A stretch of DNA of 64,000 nucleotides, taken from the NCBI GenBank assembly GCA_028289345.1, contig JANQQL010000033.1:1-64000 (forward strand), given 5' to 3'. A program made the translations under genes and the position numbers. Under the pieces are notes generated by a model. It ran no database searches, had not been told where the DNA came from, and was given only the letters and a program-made list of their open reading frames with translations. Shown in pieces: positions 34,619 to 42,644 of this stretch (position 1 is its first letter; each line of letters begins with the position of its first letter). The stretch comes from Planctomycetota bacterium (GTDB lineage Bacteria > Planctomycetota > B15-G4 > SIAN01).

Positions 34619-36433
34619 TTACTCGGGCCACGTGGTGCAAGGACCACAGCCAGGCATGCCGTTGCCGGCCGGCATGCACGGTTCGTTGGACCCGCTGCCG
34701 ACGTCGTCACCACCACCGTTGTTCGGGTCGATGCCGCTCGGTGGGGGGATGTTTGAAAGGTGCCAAAGGGTCATCGCTTCCGGCTCGTCGACCCAATTGT
34801 GCTCGTCGAGAAAATCCAAGTTGGCCTGGATGTCCCCGACCTGAAAGCCGACCAGTTTCGGGGAAGTCGCTTCCTGAATGTGGCCGGATTGCGCCTTCAC
34901 CAGGCGTGCCAAGCAGTAGTAGACCGAGGTCACATTGGGATCCTCTCCCACCGGCACGGGGGTCTGACCCGGCAGCTCGAAGCTGAAAATCTGGTCGAAC
35001 GCTTCGTTTTCGATCGTCGCCTTGACCGCCGCCGCGATGGCGTCGGAAGCCACGGTGGTCGCTGTGGATGACTTTTCGAACAGGATCAACTGAACCGCAT
35101 TGGCGCCGGCTTCCTCGATTTGGGCGATGGTCGCCGTGACGCGAAGCTGCAAGTTCATCTTGGACGGCTCGCTGTGAAGCCGGGGGTAGAAGCCGTAGAT
35201 GTCGTCCTCGATCGTCGGTGTCAGGTCGAGTTGACCTTCTTCGGAGCCGAAATCGATGATCAGCTGGTTCAAGGTGCCGTCGTAGGAACACACGTCCACC
35301 CATCCGTCCCCGTTCAAGTCACCCGCCGAAGGGGTCATGTGGTTGTTGGACCCGAGGCCAGCCGTGTCCGAGCCGAGCACCACGAAGTCGTTCTTGTCGT
35401 AATCGAGTGCCGTCGCATCCTGCTCCTTCAGTTCGAAGGTCTTGTGGGAAGACTGCACTCCCAAGAGGACTCCCGGGCCGGGAGGCTCCGGGTTTTGTCC
35501 CGGGGGAGGTGGTGGTGTGGCCCGTTGGATGGTGGCGGCGGCAAACGTGTCGAGGTGCTGGGCGATCAATTCGGAATCGATCTTGGTGCCATCGTTGTAG
35601 ATGCCCAGGTAATCACCGTTCCCAGGGCCTTGGGCGATCCAGCCGAACCACTCTTGGGACTCGTCGACCTTGCGAATGGGAACCACGGCAATGCTCGTCA
35701 CCGGAGGATCGTAGTTGTCGTCGAGGGTGCCGTCCTGTGCATACACATCCACTTCGTAGGCACTCATGACAATGACCTTCGCCGCTTCGTTGACGTTGAG
35801 CCGGGCGCTGCAAAGGTCTACCACCGCGGTCGTCGTGGACCAACTTGCGGTTTCGCTCCACTGACCTTGATCGAGTTCCGACACGCGGATCGTGAGTGCT
35901 TCGGCACCGACCACGTGGGTCGCATCGATTGCTGCGATGCGCTCCACGTTGTTCCAGCTGGCATCGAGCACGCGGGCCACCAGGCCCGTGGACTCACGCA
36001 GAACTTCCACCAAGCCTTGGGGGCCAACGCAAACGATGCTCGGTTGGCCGTTCGCGGTTTCCGGCGGGAGCACGTCGAAATCGCGAACTTCGTCGAGGGT
36101 TCCCGAGCTGAGGATGTCGTCGATGTCAGGAACGTGCGCGTCGTAGATGATCGGAGCGGGCGAGACGGCGAGGCGCTTCACTCCATTCTTCTCGGTTCGA
36201 ACCAAGAGATCGGGATACCCGTCTTGGTCCAAATCCATGATGACCGATTCGTGCCACGTCGTGCCGTCCGTGGGACCGCCGATCACGTACTTGCCGGATT
36301 CCCCCTGAACCCACTTCGGGGGCTGCCAGTTCTGCTGCCCCCAAACGGGAGCGGCGAATGCCAGAAGGCCAATGACTCCAAGGGATGTTCCTTTGATTCG
36401 GCCGGGACGCCGGCTTTTGAATCCAATGCTCAA
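34619..36433 (-). CDS. Module B: convergent secreted FG-GAP protein with C-terminal FnIII-like domain
   Basis: About 604 residues from a TTG at 36433 (GGAGG 8 bases upstream); the signal peptide is GRIKGTSLGVIGLLAFAAPV followed by WG. The frame is open to 36673 but the extra part is not signal-like. FG-GAP elements include MDLDQDGYPDLLVR and AGDLNGDGWVDVCSYDG. A Pro-rich linker (TPPPPPGQNPEPPGPG) divides the protein. The C-terminal domain has LQLRVTATIAQIEEAGANAV, then QLILFEKSS and a YYCLARLV strand, resembling the C-terminal domain of the module A FG-GAP protein. It ends in a Gly/Cys/Pro-rich tail. Confidence 0.82.
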   Translation of the reverse strand: MSIGFKSRRPGRIKGTSLGVIGLLAFAAPVWGQQNWQPPKWVQGESGKYVIGGPTDGTTWHESVIMDLDQDGYPDLLVRTEKNGVKRLAVSPAPIIYDAHVPDIDDILSSGTLDEVRDFDVLPPETANGQPSIVCVGPQGLVEVLRESTGLVARVLDASWNNVERIAAIDATHVVGAEALTIRVSELDQGQWSETASWSTTTAVVDLCSARLNVNEAAKVIVMSAYEVDVYAQDGTLDDNYDPPVTSIAVVPIRKVDESQEWFGWIAQGPGNGDYLGIYNDGTKIDSELIAQHLDTFAAATIQRATPPPPPGQNPEPPGPGVLLGVQSSHKTFELKEQDATALDYDKNDFVVLGSDTAGLGSNNHMTPSAGDLNGDGWVDVCSYDGTLNQLIIDFGSEEGQLDLTPTIEDDIYGFYPRLHSEPSKMNLQLRVTATIAQIEEAGANAVQLILFEKSSTATTVASDAIAAAVKATIENEAFDQIFSFELPGQTPVPVGEDPNVTSVYYCLARLVKAQSGHIQEATSPKLVGFQVGDIQANLDFLDEHNWVDEPEAMTLWHLSNIPPPSGIDPNNGGGDDVGSGSNEPCMPAGNGMPGCGPCTTWPE

Positions 36434-36872
36434 CGCAGTGCCCTCCAAGTTGCTCGGATACGACCTCGGGGATCCTGAGATAGGTCCAGAGGTCCAACCT
36501 GGCAACGGTCTTCGGCGATTCCCCGGAGACCGTTCCTGAGATTTTCTTCCATTCGGATGACCTCGAGAGACGCCCGGCCCGAACAGCTCCCGAATCCCGC
36601 GATTCCCACGCCAGATCAAGAGATCCGAGGTCGTGATCCGAAATCGGGAACCACCGAATTCTCCGAACCTCACTCGAACACAGACGAAATCACGAGGTCA
36701 TCCCCGGTTCGAGAACCGGATGCCGTTCTCGAACGGGTCGCCATGGGACGAATCCCTTGGCAGGAGACCAACGTCCACCCGGCCACGGTCAGTCGGCGGA
36801 ATTCTCGAAAAGTCTGACGGTGCCAAGGACTTCGAGCAGTGGAGTTGCTGTCTCGCGATTCCCGTCGCGGGT
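36434..36872 (-). other. Intergenic stretch with one hairpin
   Basis: About 440 bases between two minus-strand genes. No credible gene; the frames are short or non-protein-like. A 12-bp hairpin lies at 36504-36534, about 70 bases upstream of the FG-GAP start. Confidence 0.5.
36504..36534. repeat. Strong hairpin upstream of the module B FG-GAP gene
   Basis: AACGGTCTTCGG (36504-36515) and CCGGAGACCGTT (36523-36534) pair over 12 positions (one T-G) around a 7-base loop. On the plus strand a T-rich stretch follows; on the minus strand none does. It could be the end of the upstream directon or a 5' leader structure of the FG-GAP mRNA. Confidence 0.55.
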
Positions 36873-37655
36873 TCAGGTACCGAGAACGGCTCCGCCATCC
36901 ACGGACAGGACGGTGCCGGTCACGAAGCTCGCCTCGTCGGAGGCGAGCCAGCGATAGGCGCAAGCCACGTCTTCCGGTTTGCCCACCCGACCGAGAGGCG
37001 TCTTGGCGAGCAGCATCTGCCGCTGCTTCTCTGGGATCGAGCTCAGCATTTCGGTTTGGATGAACCCGGGAGCCACCGCGTTGACGCGGATCTGGTGGCG
37101 TCCCAGCTCTCGGGCCCAGACCCGGGTCATGGCGATCACGCCACTCTTGGTGGCTGCGTAGTTGGTTTGGCCGATGTTGGCGGTCAAGGCGACCACGGAG
37201 CTGGCGTTCAACACCACGCCACCGCCGCTGCGCAGCATCCAGGGCACCGCGGTCTTGGTGCACAGGAAGACGCCCTTCAAATTCACGTCCACGACCTGAT
37301 CGAAGGCCTTCTCCGACATCGACGAGAGGAGCTCGCCTTCTTTCCACTTCACCAGCAAGGCGTCTCGGGCGATTCCGGCATTGTTGACCAAGACGTCGAG
37401 CCGCTGGCGTTCTCCGACGCTGGTGTCCATGGCCGACTTCACCTGGTCCGCGGAGCACACGTCGACCTGGCAAAACAAGCCGTCGCCTCCAACGGCGTGG
37501 ATCTGTTCGACGGTGTCCTGACCGGCCGACTCTTCCACGTCCCACACGGCCACGAAGTCTCCCTGGCGAGCGAACTCGAGGGCCGTGGCGCGTCCGATGC
37601 CGGAACCTCCGCCGGTCACCACCACCACTCGAGAGGGAAGGGTGGGGGCGTTCAT
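36873..37655 (-). CDS. Short-chain dehydrogenase/reductase, FabG-like
   Basis: 260 residues from ATG 37655. The classical SDR motifs are visible: TGGGSGIG for NAD(P) binding, NNAG, the catalytic Ser-Tyr-Lys set (NASSVVALTANIGQTNYAATK) and VAPGFIQTEM after the active site. The C-terminus matches FabG-type 3-oxoacyl reductases, but a small insertion precedes NLKGVFL (VKWKEGELLSSMSEKAF), and fatty-acid genes are not adjacent, so the substrate is open. It lies 93 bp after the Lon-like gene and is the last gene of the purL-purQ-kinase-Lon directon. Confidence 0.88.
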   Translation of the reverse strand: MNAPTLPSRVVVVTGGGSGIGRATALEFARQGDFVAVWDVEESAGQDTVEQIHAVGGDGLFCQVDVCSADQVKSAMDTSVGERQRLDVLVNNAGIARDALLVKWKEGELLSSMSEKAFDQVVDVNLKGVFLCTKTAVPWMLRSGGGVVLNASSVVALTANIGQTNYAATKSGVIAMTRVWARELGRHQIRVNAVAPGFIQTEMLSSIPEKQRQMLLAKTPLGRVGKPEDVACAYRWLASDEASFVTGTVLSVDGGAVLGT

Positions 37656-37748
37656 GCGCGGCACCCGACTTCCGTCCCCCGTTCCTCATGGCGAGGAAAC
37701 AGAAGAAAGACTGCTCCCCATGGATGAGGAGATTCGATTCGGGCCCAC

Positions 37749-40268
37749 TCAATCATCGGTGGACTCCGCAGGCGTGTCGGTTTCCTCCTCCAAGCTGACG
37801 TCGCCGCCGGACTCGGAGTCGGACCCGCCGTCGGCGCCTTTCTCGTCGGAGCCCGAACCCTTGAAGTCGCGGGCGAGCTCGGCCAGTTCGAGAAGTCGTG
37901 CCGACACCTGAGCTCCCAGTGAACCTTCCGGGTGGTTGCCGTCCTTGCCAGGAGTGCCAACCGGGATGCCGGTCAGGACTTCGATGCCCTCGTCCACGTG
38001 GCGAATGGCCCACACGAAAAACTTCTTGGCGGCCACGGCTTCGACCACCCGCGGCGCAAGCATCAAGTCGCCGATGTTTTGCACCGGGAGGATGACCCCG
38101 TGGCTTCCATCCAAACCGCGCGCCGCGCAGATGTCGAAGTATCCTTCGATCTTCTCGTTGGCGCCTCCGATCGGCTGGATGAAGCCTTTCTGGTCCACCG
38201 AACCAGTCACCGCAATGCTTTGTCGGAGAGGGACCTGGGCGATGCTGGAGAGCAGCGCATAGAGCTCCGTTGAGGAGGCGGAATCGCCGTCGACCCCGAC
38301 GTAGTTCTGTTCGAAGCAGAGGCTGGCCGAGAGCGACAGGGGGTGGCGTTGCCCGTAACGTTCCCGCAGGAACGAGGCCAGGATCAAAACCCCCTTGTCA
38401 TGGATCTCGCCGGAAAGCTGGACCTCGCGCTCGACGTTCAGGATGCCATGGTCGCCGGCGGCAATCGTGGAGGTGATGCGCGAAGGCTTCCCGAAGCTGA
38501 ACTTGCCCGATTGGAAGACGGTCAAGGCGTTGACCTGGCCGATCACCGCGTTTTCGGTGTCGATGCGCACGGTTCCATCCAGGATTCGTTCTTCGAGCTT
38601 GCTGTCGTAGAGGTTGTCCCGTTCCACCGCATTGTCCAGCGCCTGCTCCACGTGGGATGCGGAAACGACCGTGGCTCCTTCCTTCTGGGCATAGTGCTGG
38701 GATTCTCGGGCTAGGTCGGCGATCTCGGAGAAGCGCGTCGAGAGCTTGCCGTCTTGCTCCGTTCGTCGGGCGCCTTGTTCCGCGATCCGCGCCATGGCGC
38801 CGGCATCGAAAGCGGCCAGGTTTTCTTCGTCGCCCAAACGCCGCAGGAAGTGACCGTAGCGACGGATGTTCTCCGGAGTCCGGTCCATCACTGAATCGAA
38901 GTCGGCGCGAATCTTGAACGTCTTGCGAAAGTCCGGATCCATCGAGTGCAGCATGCCGTAGGTGTGGCTGTCTCCGATCAGGATGACCTTGACGCTGAGG
39001 GGAATGGGTTCCGGCTTGAACAGCAGAGGGGAGACCCCGAATGCCGAGGCTTTCGGTTGAATCTGGATGCGCCCGAGTTTCAGCACTCGTTTCAGCGTCT
39101 GCCAAACGCCCGGCTCGATCAGCACGTCGTCGGCGTTGAGGATCAGGTAGCCGCCGTCCGCCTGCAGCAGGGAGCCGCCGCGAATCCGGGTGTGATCGGT
39201 CCAGACGTCGCCGGATCGGTTCACCCGGTGCTCGACGGTCCCGAACAAATTGGTGAACGTGGGGTTTGACTCGGCGATGACGGGAGTGTCTTCGCGTTCC
39301 GCGTTGTCGAGGACCGCATTCACCCGAAGTCGACGCAAGAACATGGAGCGAGCGGCGGCGCTCTCTTCGTCGTCGTCCGCGAACAACTCCAGGTTGTCCA
39401 GAATCGCACCTTCGACCGCATCCAAGTGACCGCGAATCTCGGCTTCCCCGAACTCGTCGCGAAGGTCGTCCAAGGCATCCTTGAAGGTCGCCTTTGCGCT
39501 ATGGGCATCGAACTTGTCGAGGGTGCGCTGCAGCTTGCGCAGGCCGCGTCGGGCTTGAACGATGGCCTCGTCCAGCTTGGCTTGCAACGCCTCGCCCTTG
39601 CTGCGCAGCAACTCGCCGCGTTCTTGGTCCAGTTTGCCCTGGGACACCAAGCTGTCGAGAGCGGCGAACGGCACCATTTCCTTTTCTACGGGAATGGCCA
39701 GTCCGGGCTGGATGACCGATTCGCTTTGCACTTGCACCAGCGCCAGGCCGGACAAACGACACTCTTCTTGGAGGGCGTCGAAGGCCTTTCTCTGGGGTTG
39801 CTGGGCGCGCTCCTCCAGGGCGCGGCGCTGGGCGATGTAGTCGGTGCTTTCGAAGAGGTCGCGTAGCCCGCGGGGCAGTTCTTTGGCAAACTCTTCCATG
39901 CCCTGCTGGAAGCGTCGAACCCGGCCGCGTGGCAACTCCACCAACCGCGGACAAGTGGCGTCCTTGAAGTTGTGAACGAACGCTTTGTCCGGAACGTCGA
40001 CGCAGTGATCGCTGATCCCGACTAGCAGTCGATGCACGGCGGTCATGCGTCCGGTTCCCGACAGGCCAGAGACGAACACGTTGTAGCCGGGAGAACGCAC
40101 TTCGACGCCGAGCTGCAAGGCTTTCAGCGCCCGCTCCTGGCCGATCACCTCTTTCTGGGATTCCAGCTCGCCGCTGTTCGCGACTTCGAACACCGCCGGG
40201 TCGCAACGCCAACGCAGGCGTTCCGCGGGGAGCTGCAAGGAAGGCAGGATGTCTTGGTTGGCTTTCAT
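37749..40268 (-). CDS. Lon-like ATP-dependent protease (AAA_32/Lon_C type)
   Basis: 839 residues from ATG 40268 (an in-frame GTG 12 bases upstream is an alternative; neither has a clear ribosome site). N-terminal AAA part with loop SGLSGTGRMTAV, in which the P-loop Lys is Arg as is usual in this subfamily, then a coiled-coil-rich middle (~180-320). A second AAA-like part follows (GGYLILNADDVLIEPGVWQ), then a C-terminal Lon protease domain with catalytic Ser in GDSASSTELYALL and Lys in PIGGANEKIEGYFDI. Residues after ~800 are an acidic tail. This family is a cytoplasmic quality-control protease distinct from LonA. Confidence 0.92.
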   Translation of the reverse strand: MKANQDILPSLQLPAERLRWRCDPAVFEVANSGELESQKEVIGQERALKALQLGVEVRSPGYNVFVSGLSGTGRMTAVHRLLVGISDHCVDVPDKAFVHNFKDATCPRLVELPRGRVRRFQQGMEEFAKELPRGLRDLFESTDYIAQRRALEERAQQPQRKAFDALQEECRLSGLALVQVQSESVIQPGLAIPVEKEMVPFAALDSLVSQGKLDQERGELLRSKGEALQAKLDEAIVQARRGLRKLQRTLDKFDAHSAKATFKDALDDLRDEFGEAEIRGHLDAVEGAILDNLELFADDDEESAAARSMFLRRLRVNAVLDNAEREDTPVIAESNPTFTNLFGTVEHRVNRSGDVWTDHTRIRGGSLLQADGGYLILNADDVLIEPGVWQTLKRVLKLGRIQIQPKASAFGVSPLLFKPEPIPLSVKVILIGDSHTYGMLHSMDPDFRKTFKIRADFDSVMDRTPENIRRYGHFLRRLGDEENLAAFDAGAMARIAEQGARRTEQDGKLSTRFSEIADLARESQHYAQKEGATVVSASHVEQALDNAVERDNLYDSKLEERILDGTVRIDTENAVIGQVNALTVFQSGKFSFGKPSRITSTIAAGDHGILNVEREVQLSGEIHDKGVLILASFLRERYGQRHPLSLSASLCFEQNYVGVDGDSASSTELYALLSSIAQVPLRQSIAVTGSVDQKGFIQPIGGANEKIEGYFDICAARGLDGSHGVILPVQNIGDLMLAPRVVEAVAAKKFFVWAIRHVDEGIEVLTGIPVGTPGKDGNHPEGSLGAQVSARLLELAELARDFKGSGSDEKGADGGSDSESGGDVSLEEETDTPAESTDD

Positions 40269-40304
40269 AGGGCGAAGCACATTGCCTGGGCCACCGGCCA
40301 GGCT

Positions 40305-41828
40305 TCAAGGAGAATCGCCGAAGTCCTGGATCAAGGCGTCCAGTCCGCGACGCCAGCATTGCCGAAAAGTACGCGCTCGCTGGGCCGAGAGGCGAGGCCG
40401 GGTCGGAGTGGCTCGAGAGATCCGTGGGGCGTCACTCCCGGCCGCCTGCCAGGCCATGGCGGCTGCACCGAAAGCGGTGCCCTCTGCTTCGCGAGCGGGG
40501 GTGAGAGCGCGATGGAGAACATCGCTCTGGAGTTGAAGGAAGCGACGATCCCGGGCCGAGCCGCCGTCGACGAGCAGGGTGGCCAGGCGCCGACCCAGCG
40601 CTCGTTCGACGGACTGCGTTCCCTCAGCCAGGGCGGCGCCGATTCCTGCGGCCAGAGACAGGGCCAGTCGCGGGCCGTCGTCGCCGTGGGTCAAGCCGTC
40701 GATGCGGCCGGACGCACCGAGGTGGGGCGCCAAAGGGCCGAGGCCTGCGAAGCTCGGGAAGAACAGCAAGGGCTGCAAGGCCTCGAGCCAGTCGCGCTTG
40801 GCAGATGCACGACGAAGCAACTCGTCGATGGACGTTCCGGTGAGCCGCTCCAACCAACGAAACACGGAACCCGCCGAAGGAACGTTGGTCTCGTAGAGAT
40901 ACTCCACCGAGGACGAGCTATTCCACGCCACCGAGCGAATCAACGCTGCTTCCCCGACCGGAGGACAAGTGGGACCGGCAGGAGCGAGCAGGAAGGCACC
41001 TGACCCGTAGGTGATCTTGGCGGTTCCGCGTTGCCGCATTCCGGAGGCGAACAGGGCCGCTTGTTGGTCGCCGGCGAGAGCCAGCAAAGGAATCCCGGAT
41101 CGCAAGGGACGCAGCATGCCACGACGCAGTCGGCCGTACTCTCCCATGGAGGGAACGATCGGAGGGAGGCACTCGCGAGGCAACCCAAAGAGCCGCAGGT
41201 GACGCGCGGACCAACGGCTTTGTCCCAGCTCGACCAGCAGTGTGCGGGTCGCTTGACTGAGATCGGTTCGCGGTTCCTGGTGATCTGCGACCCCGGCAAC
41301 CAGGAAGCTGTCGAGCGTTCCCAGGTGCAAGTCAGTCGCGGCGTTGCGTCGAACGGTTGTCGGCACGTGATCCAACGCCCAGCGCATTTTGCTCGCCGCA
41401 TAGTGGGCGACGACCGGGAGTCCGCTTCGCTGACCGATTCCCTTTCGGGATCGCTCCGAGAGGGTTTCCATCCACGGCTGAGTGCGCAGGCATTGCCAGG
41501 AAATGGCGGGCAGCAACGCTTGTCGATCGCTTCGACGAAACGCGACGGTTGTGGATCGCTGACAAGCCAGTCCGATGCCTTCGACTTGATGGGGATCGGC
41601 GGAGCTCGATTGAAACAGTCGACGCACGGCCAGGCCGAGGGAGCGAAGGCAACGAACGGGATCCTGATCGATCCAGCCTTGGGGATGCTCGACCCGAGGG
41701 ACGGATGCCGTTCCCAGGCCGTGCACTTTGCCGCGGGAGTCCACCAGGATCGCTCGTGAGGAACCGGTGCCCTGGTCCAGACCGAGCATGAGTGGGCCCG
41801 TTCCGGCAGAGGCGCGCCGGGAACTCAA
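40305..41828 (-). CDS. FGGY-family sugar/polyol kinase, glycerol-kinase-like
   Basis: About 507 residues from TTG 41828, whose first bases overlap the purQ stop; the ATG at 41789 is an alternative. FGGY features: LGLDQGTGSSRAILVD phosphate loop, GWIDQDP, the catalytic LAGDQQAALFASG and late GGSARDRRFLQLQSD. The glycerol-contacting motif NQRET of GlpK reads CQRST and WQDRR reads WQCLR, so a substrate other than glycerol is likely. No transporter or dehydrogenase is adjacent. It sits between purQ and the Lon-like gene with 36 bp to the latter, in one directon. Confidence 0.82.
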   Translation of the reverse strand: MSSRRASAGTGPLMLGLDQGTGSSRAILVDSRGKVHGLGTASVPRVEHPQGWIDQDPVRCLRSLGLAVRRLFQSSSADPHQVEGIGLACQRSTTVAFRRSDRQALLPAISWQCLRTQPWMETLSERSRKGIGQRSGLPVVAHYAASKMRWALDHVPTTVRRNAATDLHLGTLDSFLVAGVADHQEPRTDLSQATRTLLVELGQSRWSARHLRLFGLPRECLPPIVPSMGEYGRLRRGMLRPLRSGIPLLALAGDQQAALFASGMRQRGTAKITYGSGAFLLAPAGPTCPPVGEAALIRSVAWNSSSSVEYLYETNVPSAGSVFRWLERLTGTSIDELLRRASAKRDWLEALQPLLFFPSFAGLGPLAPHLGASGRIDGLTHGDDGPRLALSLAAGIGAALAEGTQSVERALGRRLATLLVDGGSARDRRFLQLQSDVLHRALTPAREAEGTAFGAAAMAWQAAGSDAPRISRATPTRPRLSAQRARTFRQCWRRGLDALIQDFGDSP

Positions 41829-42604
41829 CGCAGGGCCTGCACCGCATTGTGGAAGATCTGGCGGCCTTCCGGTGTGTCGGTCAATCCATCCCGGGTCCAG
41901 GTGGGGTGCTGGAACGGGAACAGGAATCGCTCGGGGTGGGGCATCAAGCCCAGGACCCGTCCGGTGCGATCGGTCAGACCGGCAATGGCGTCCACGGATC
42001 CGTTCGGATTGTGGGGATAGGCCGGTTGCGCTTCACCGTTCGGTCCCACGTATCGCACCGCGATGAACTGGCCATCTTGCAGGGAATGGAGCGTTGCGTC
42101 ATCCCGCGGGACCAGCTTGCCTTCGGCGTGGGCCATGGGAATGGAGAATCGTTCCCCCTTCTTCAGGAACACACAGCGGTCGGTGGTGACTTCGAGATTC
42201 ACCCAGCGATCTTGGTAGATCGGCCGGTCATTGTCGGTCAAAGTGACTTCAACCTGCCCCAGTGGTTCCGCCAGACCGGGCAACAGCCCCATCTGCACGA
42301 GAACCTGGAACCCGTTGCAGATTCCCAGCACGGCGCCGCCGCGTTGCACCAGGTCCAGAATCTGTTCTCCGGCACGATGCGCGAGTCGCAAACCGAAGAC
42401 GCGGCCGGCCGCGATGTCGTCGCCGTAGGAGAAGCCGCCGGGGATGGCCAGGATCTGATAGTCGGCGAGCAGGGACGGTCGTTCCAAGAATGGCTGGAGT
42501 GGCAACACGTCGGCGCGAGCCCCACCCATTTCGAAGGCGTGGGCTGTCTCTTGGTCGCAATTGGTACCTGCCGCGCGAAGGATCAAGGCACGAGGCGTTG
42601 CCAT
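41825..42604 (-). CDS. purQ: Phosphoribosylformylglycinamidine synthase subunit PurQ (glutaminase)
   Basis: 259 residues from ATG 42604. Class I glutaminase features: oxyanion-side AIPGGFSYGDDIAAGR, nucleophile Cys in LGICNGFQVLVQMG and the His-Glu pair in GLMPHPERFLFP. It supplies ammonia to PurL for the fourth step of purine synthesis (FGAR to FGAM). It lies 40 bp after purL on the same transcript, and its stop overlaps the kinase start (TTGA). Confidence 0.95.
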   Translation of the reverse strand: MATPRALILRAAGTNCDQETAHAFEMGGARADVLPLQPFLERPSLLADYQILAIPGGFSYGDDIAAGRVFGLRLAHRAGEQILDLVQRGGAVLGICNGFQVLVQMGLLPGLAEPLGQVEVTLTDNDRPIYQDRWVNLEVTTDRCVFLKKGERFSIPMAHAEGKLVPRDDATLHSLQDGQFIAVRYVGPNGEAQPAYPHNPNGSVDAIAGLTDRTGRVLGLMPHPERFLFPFQHPTWTRDGLTDTPEGRQIFHNAVQALR

Positions 42605-42644
42605 CAAGCAAACTCCGCAATCAGGCGGCGAGGAAGGGGGTTCC

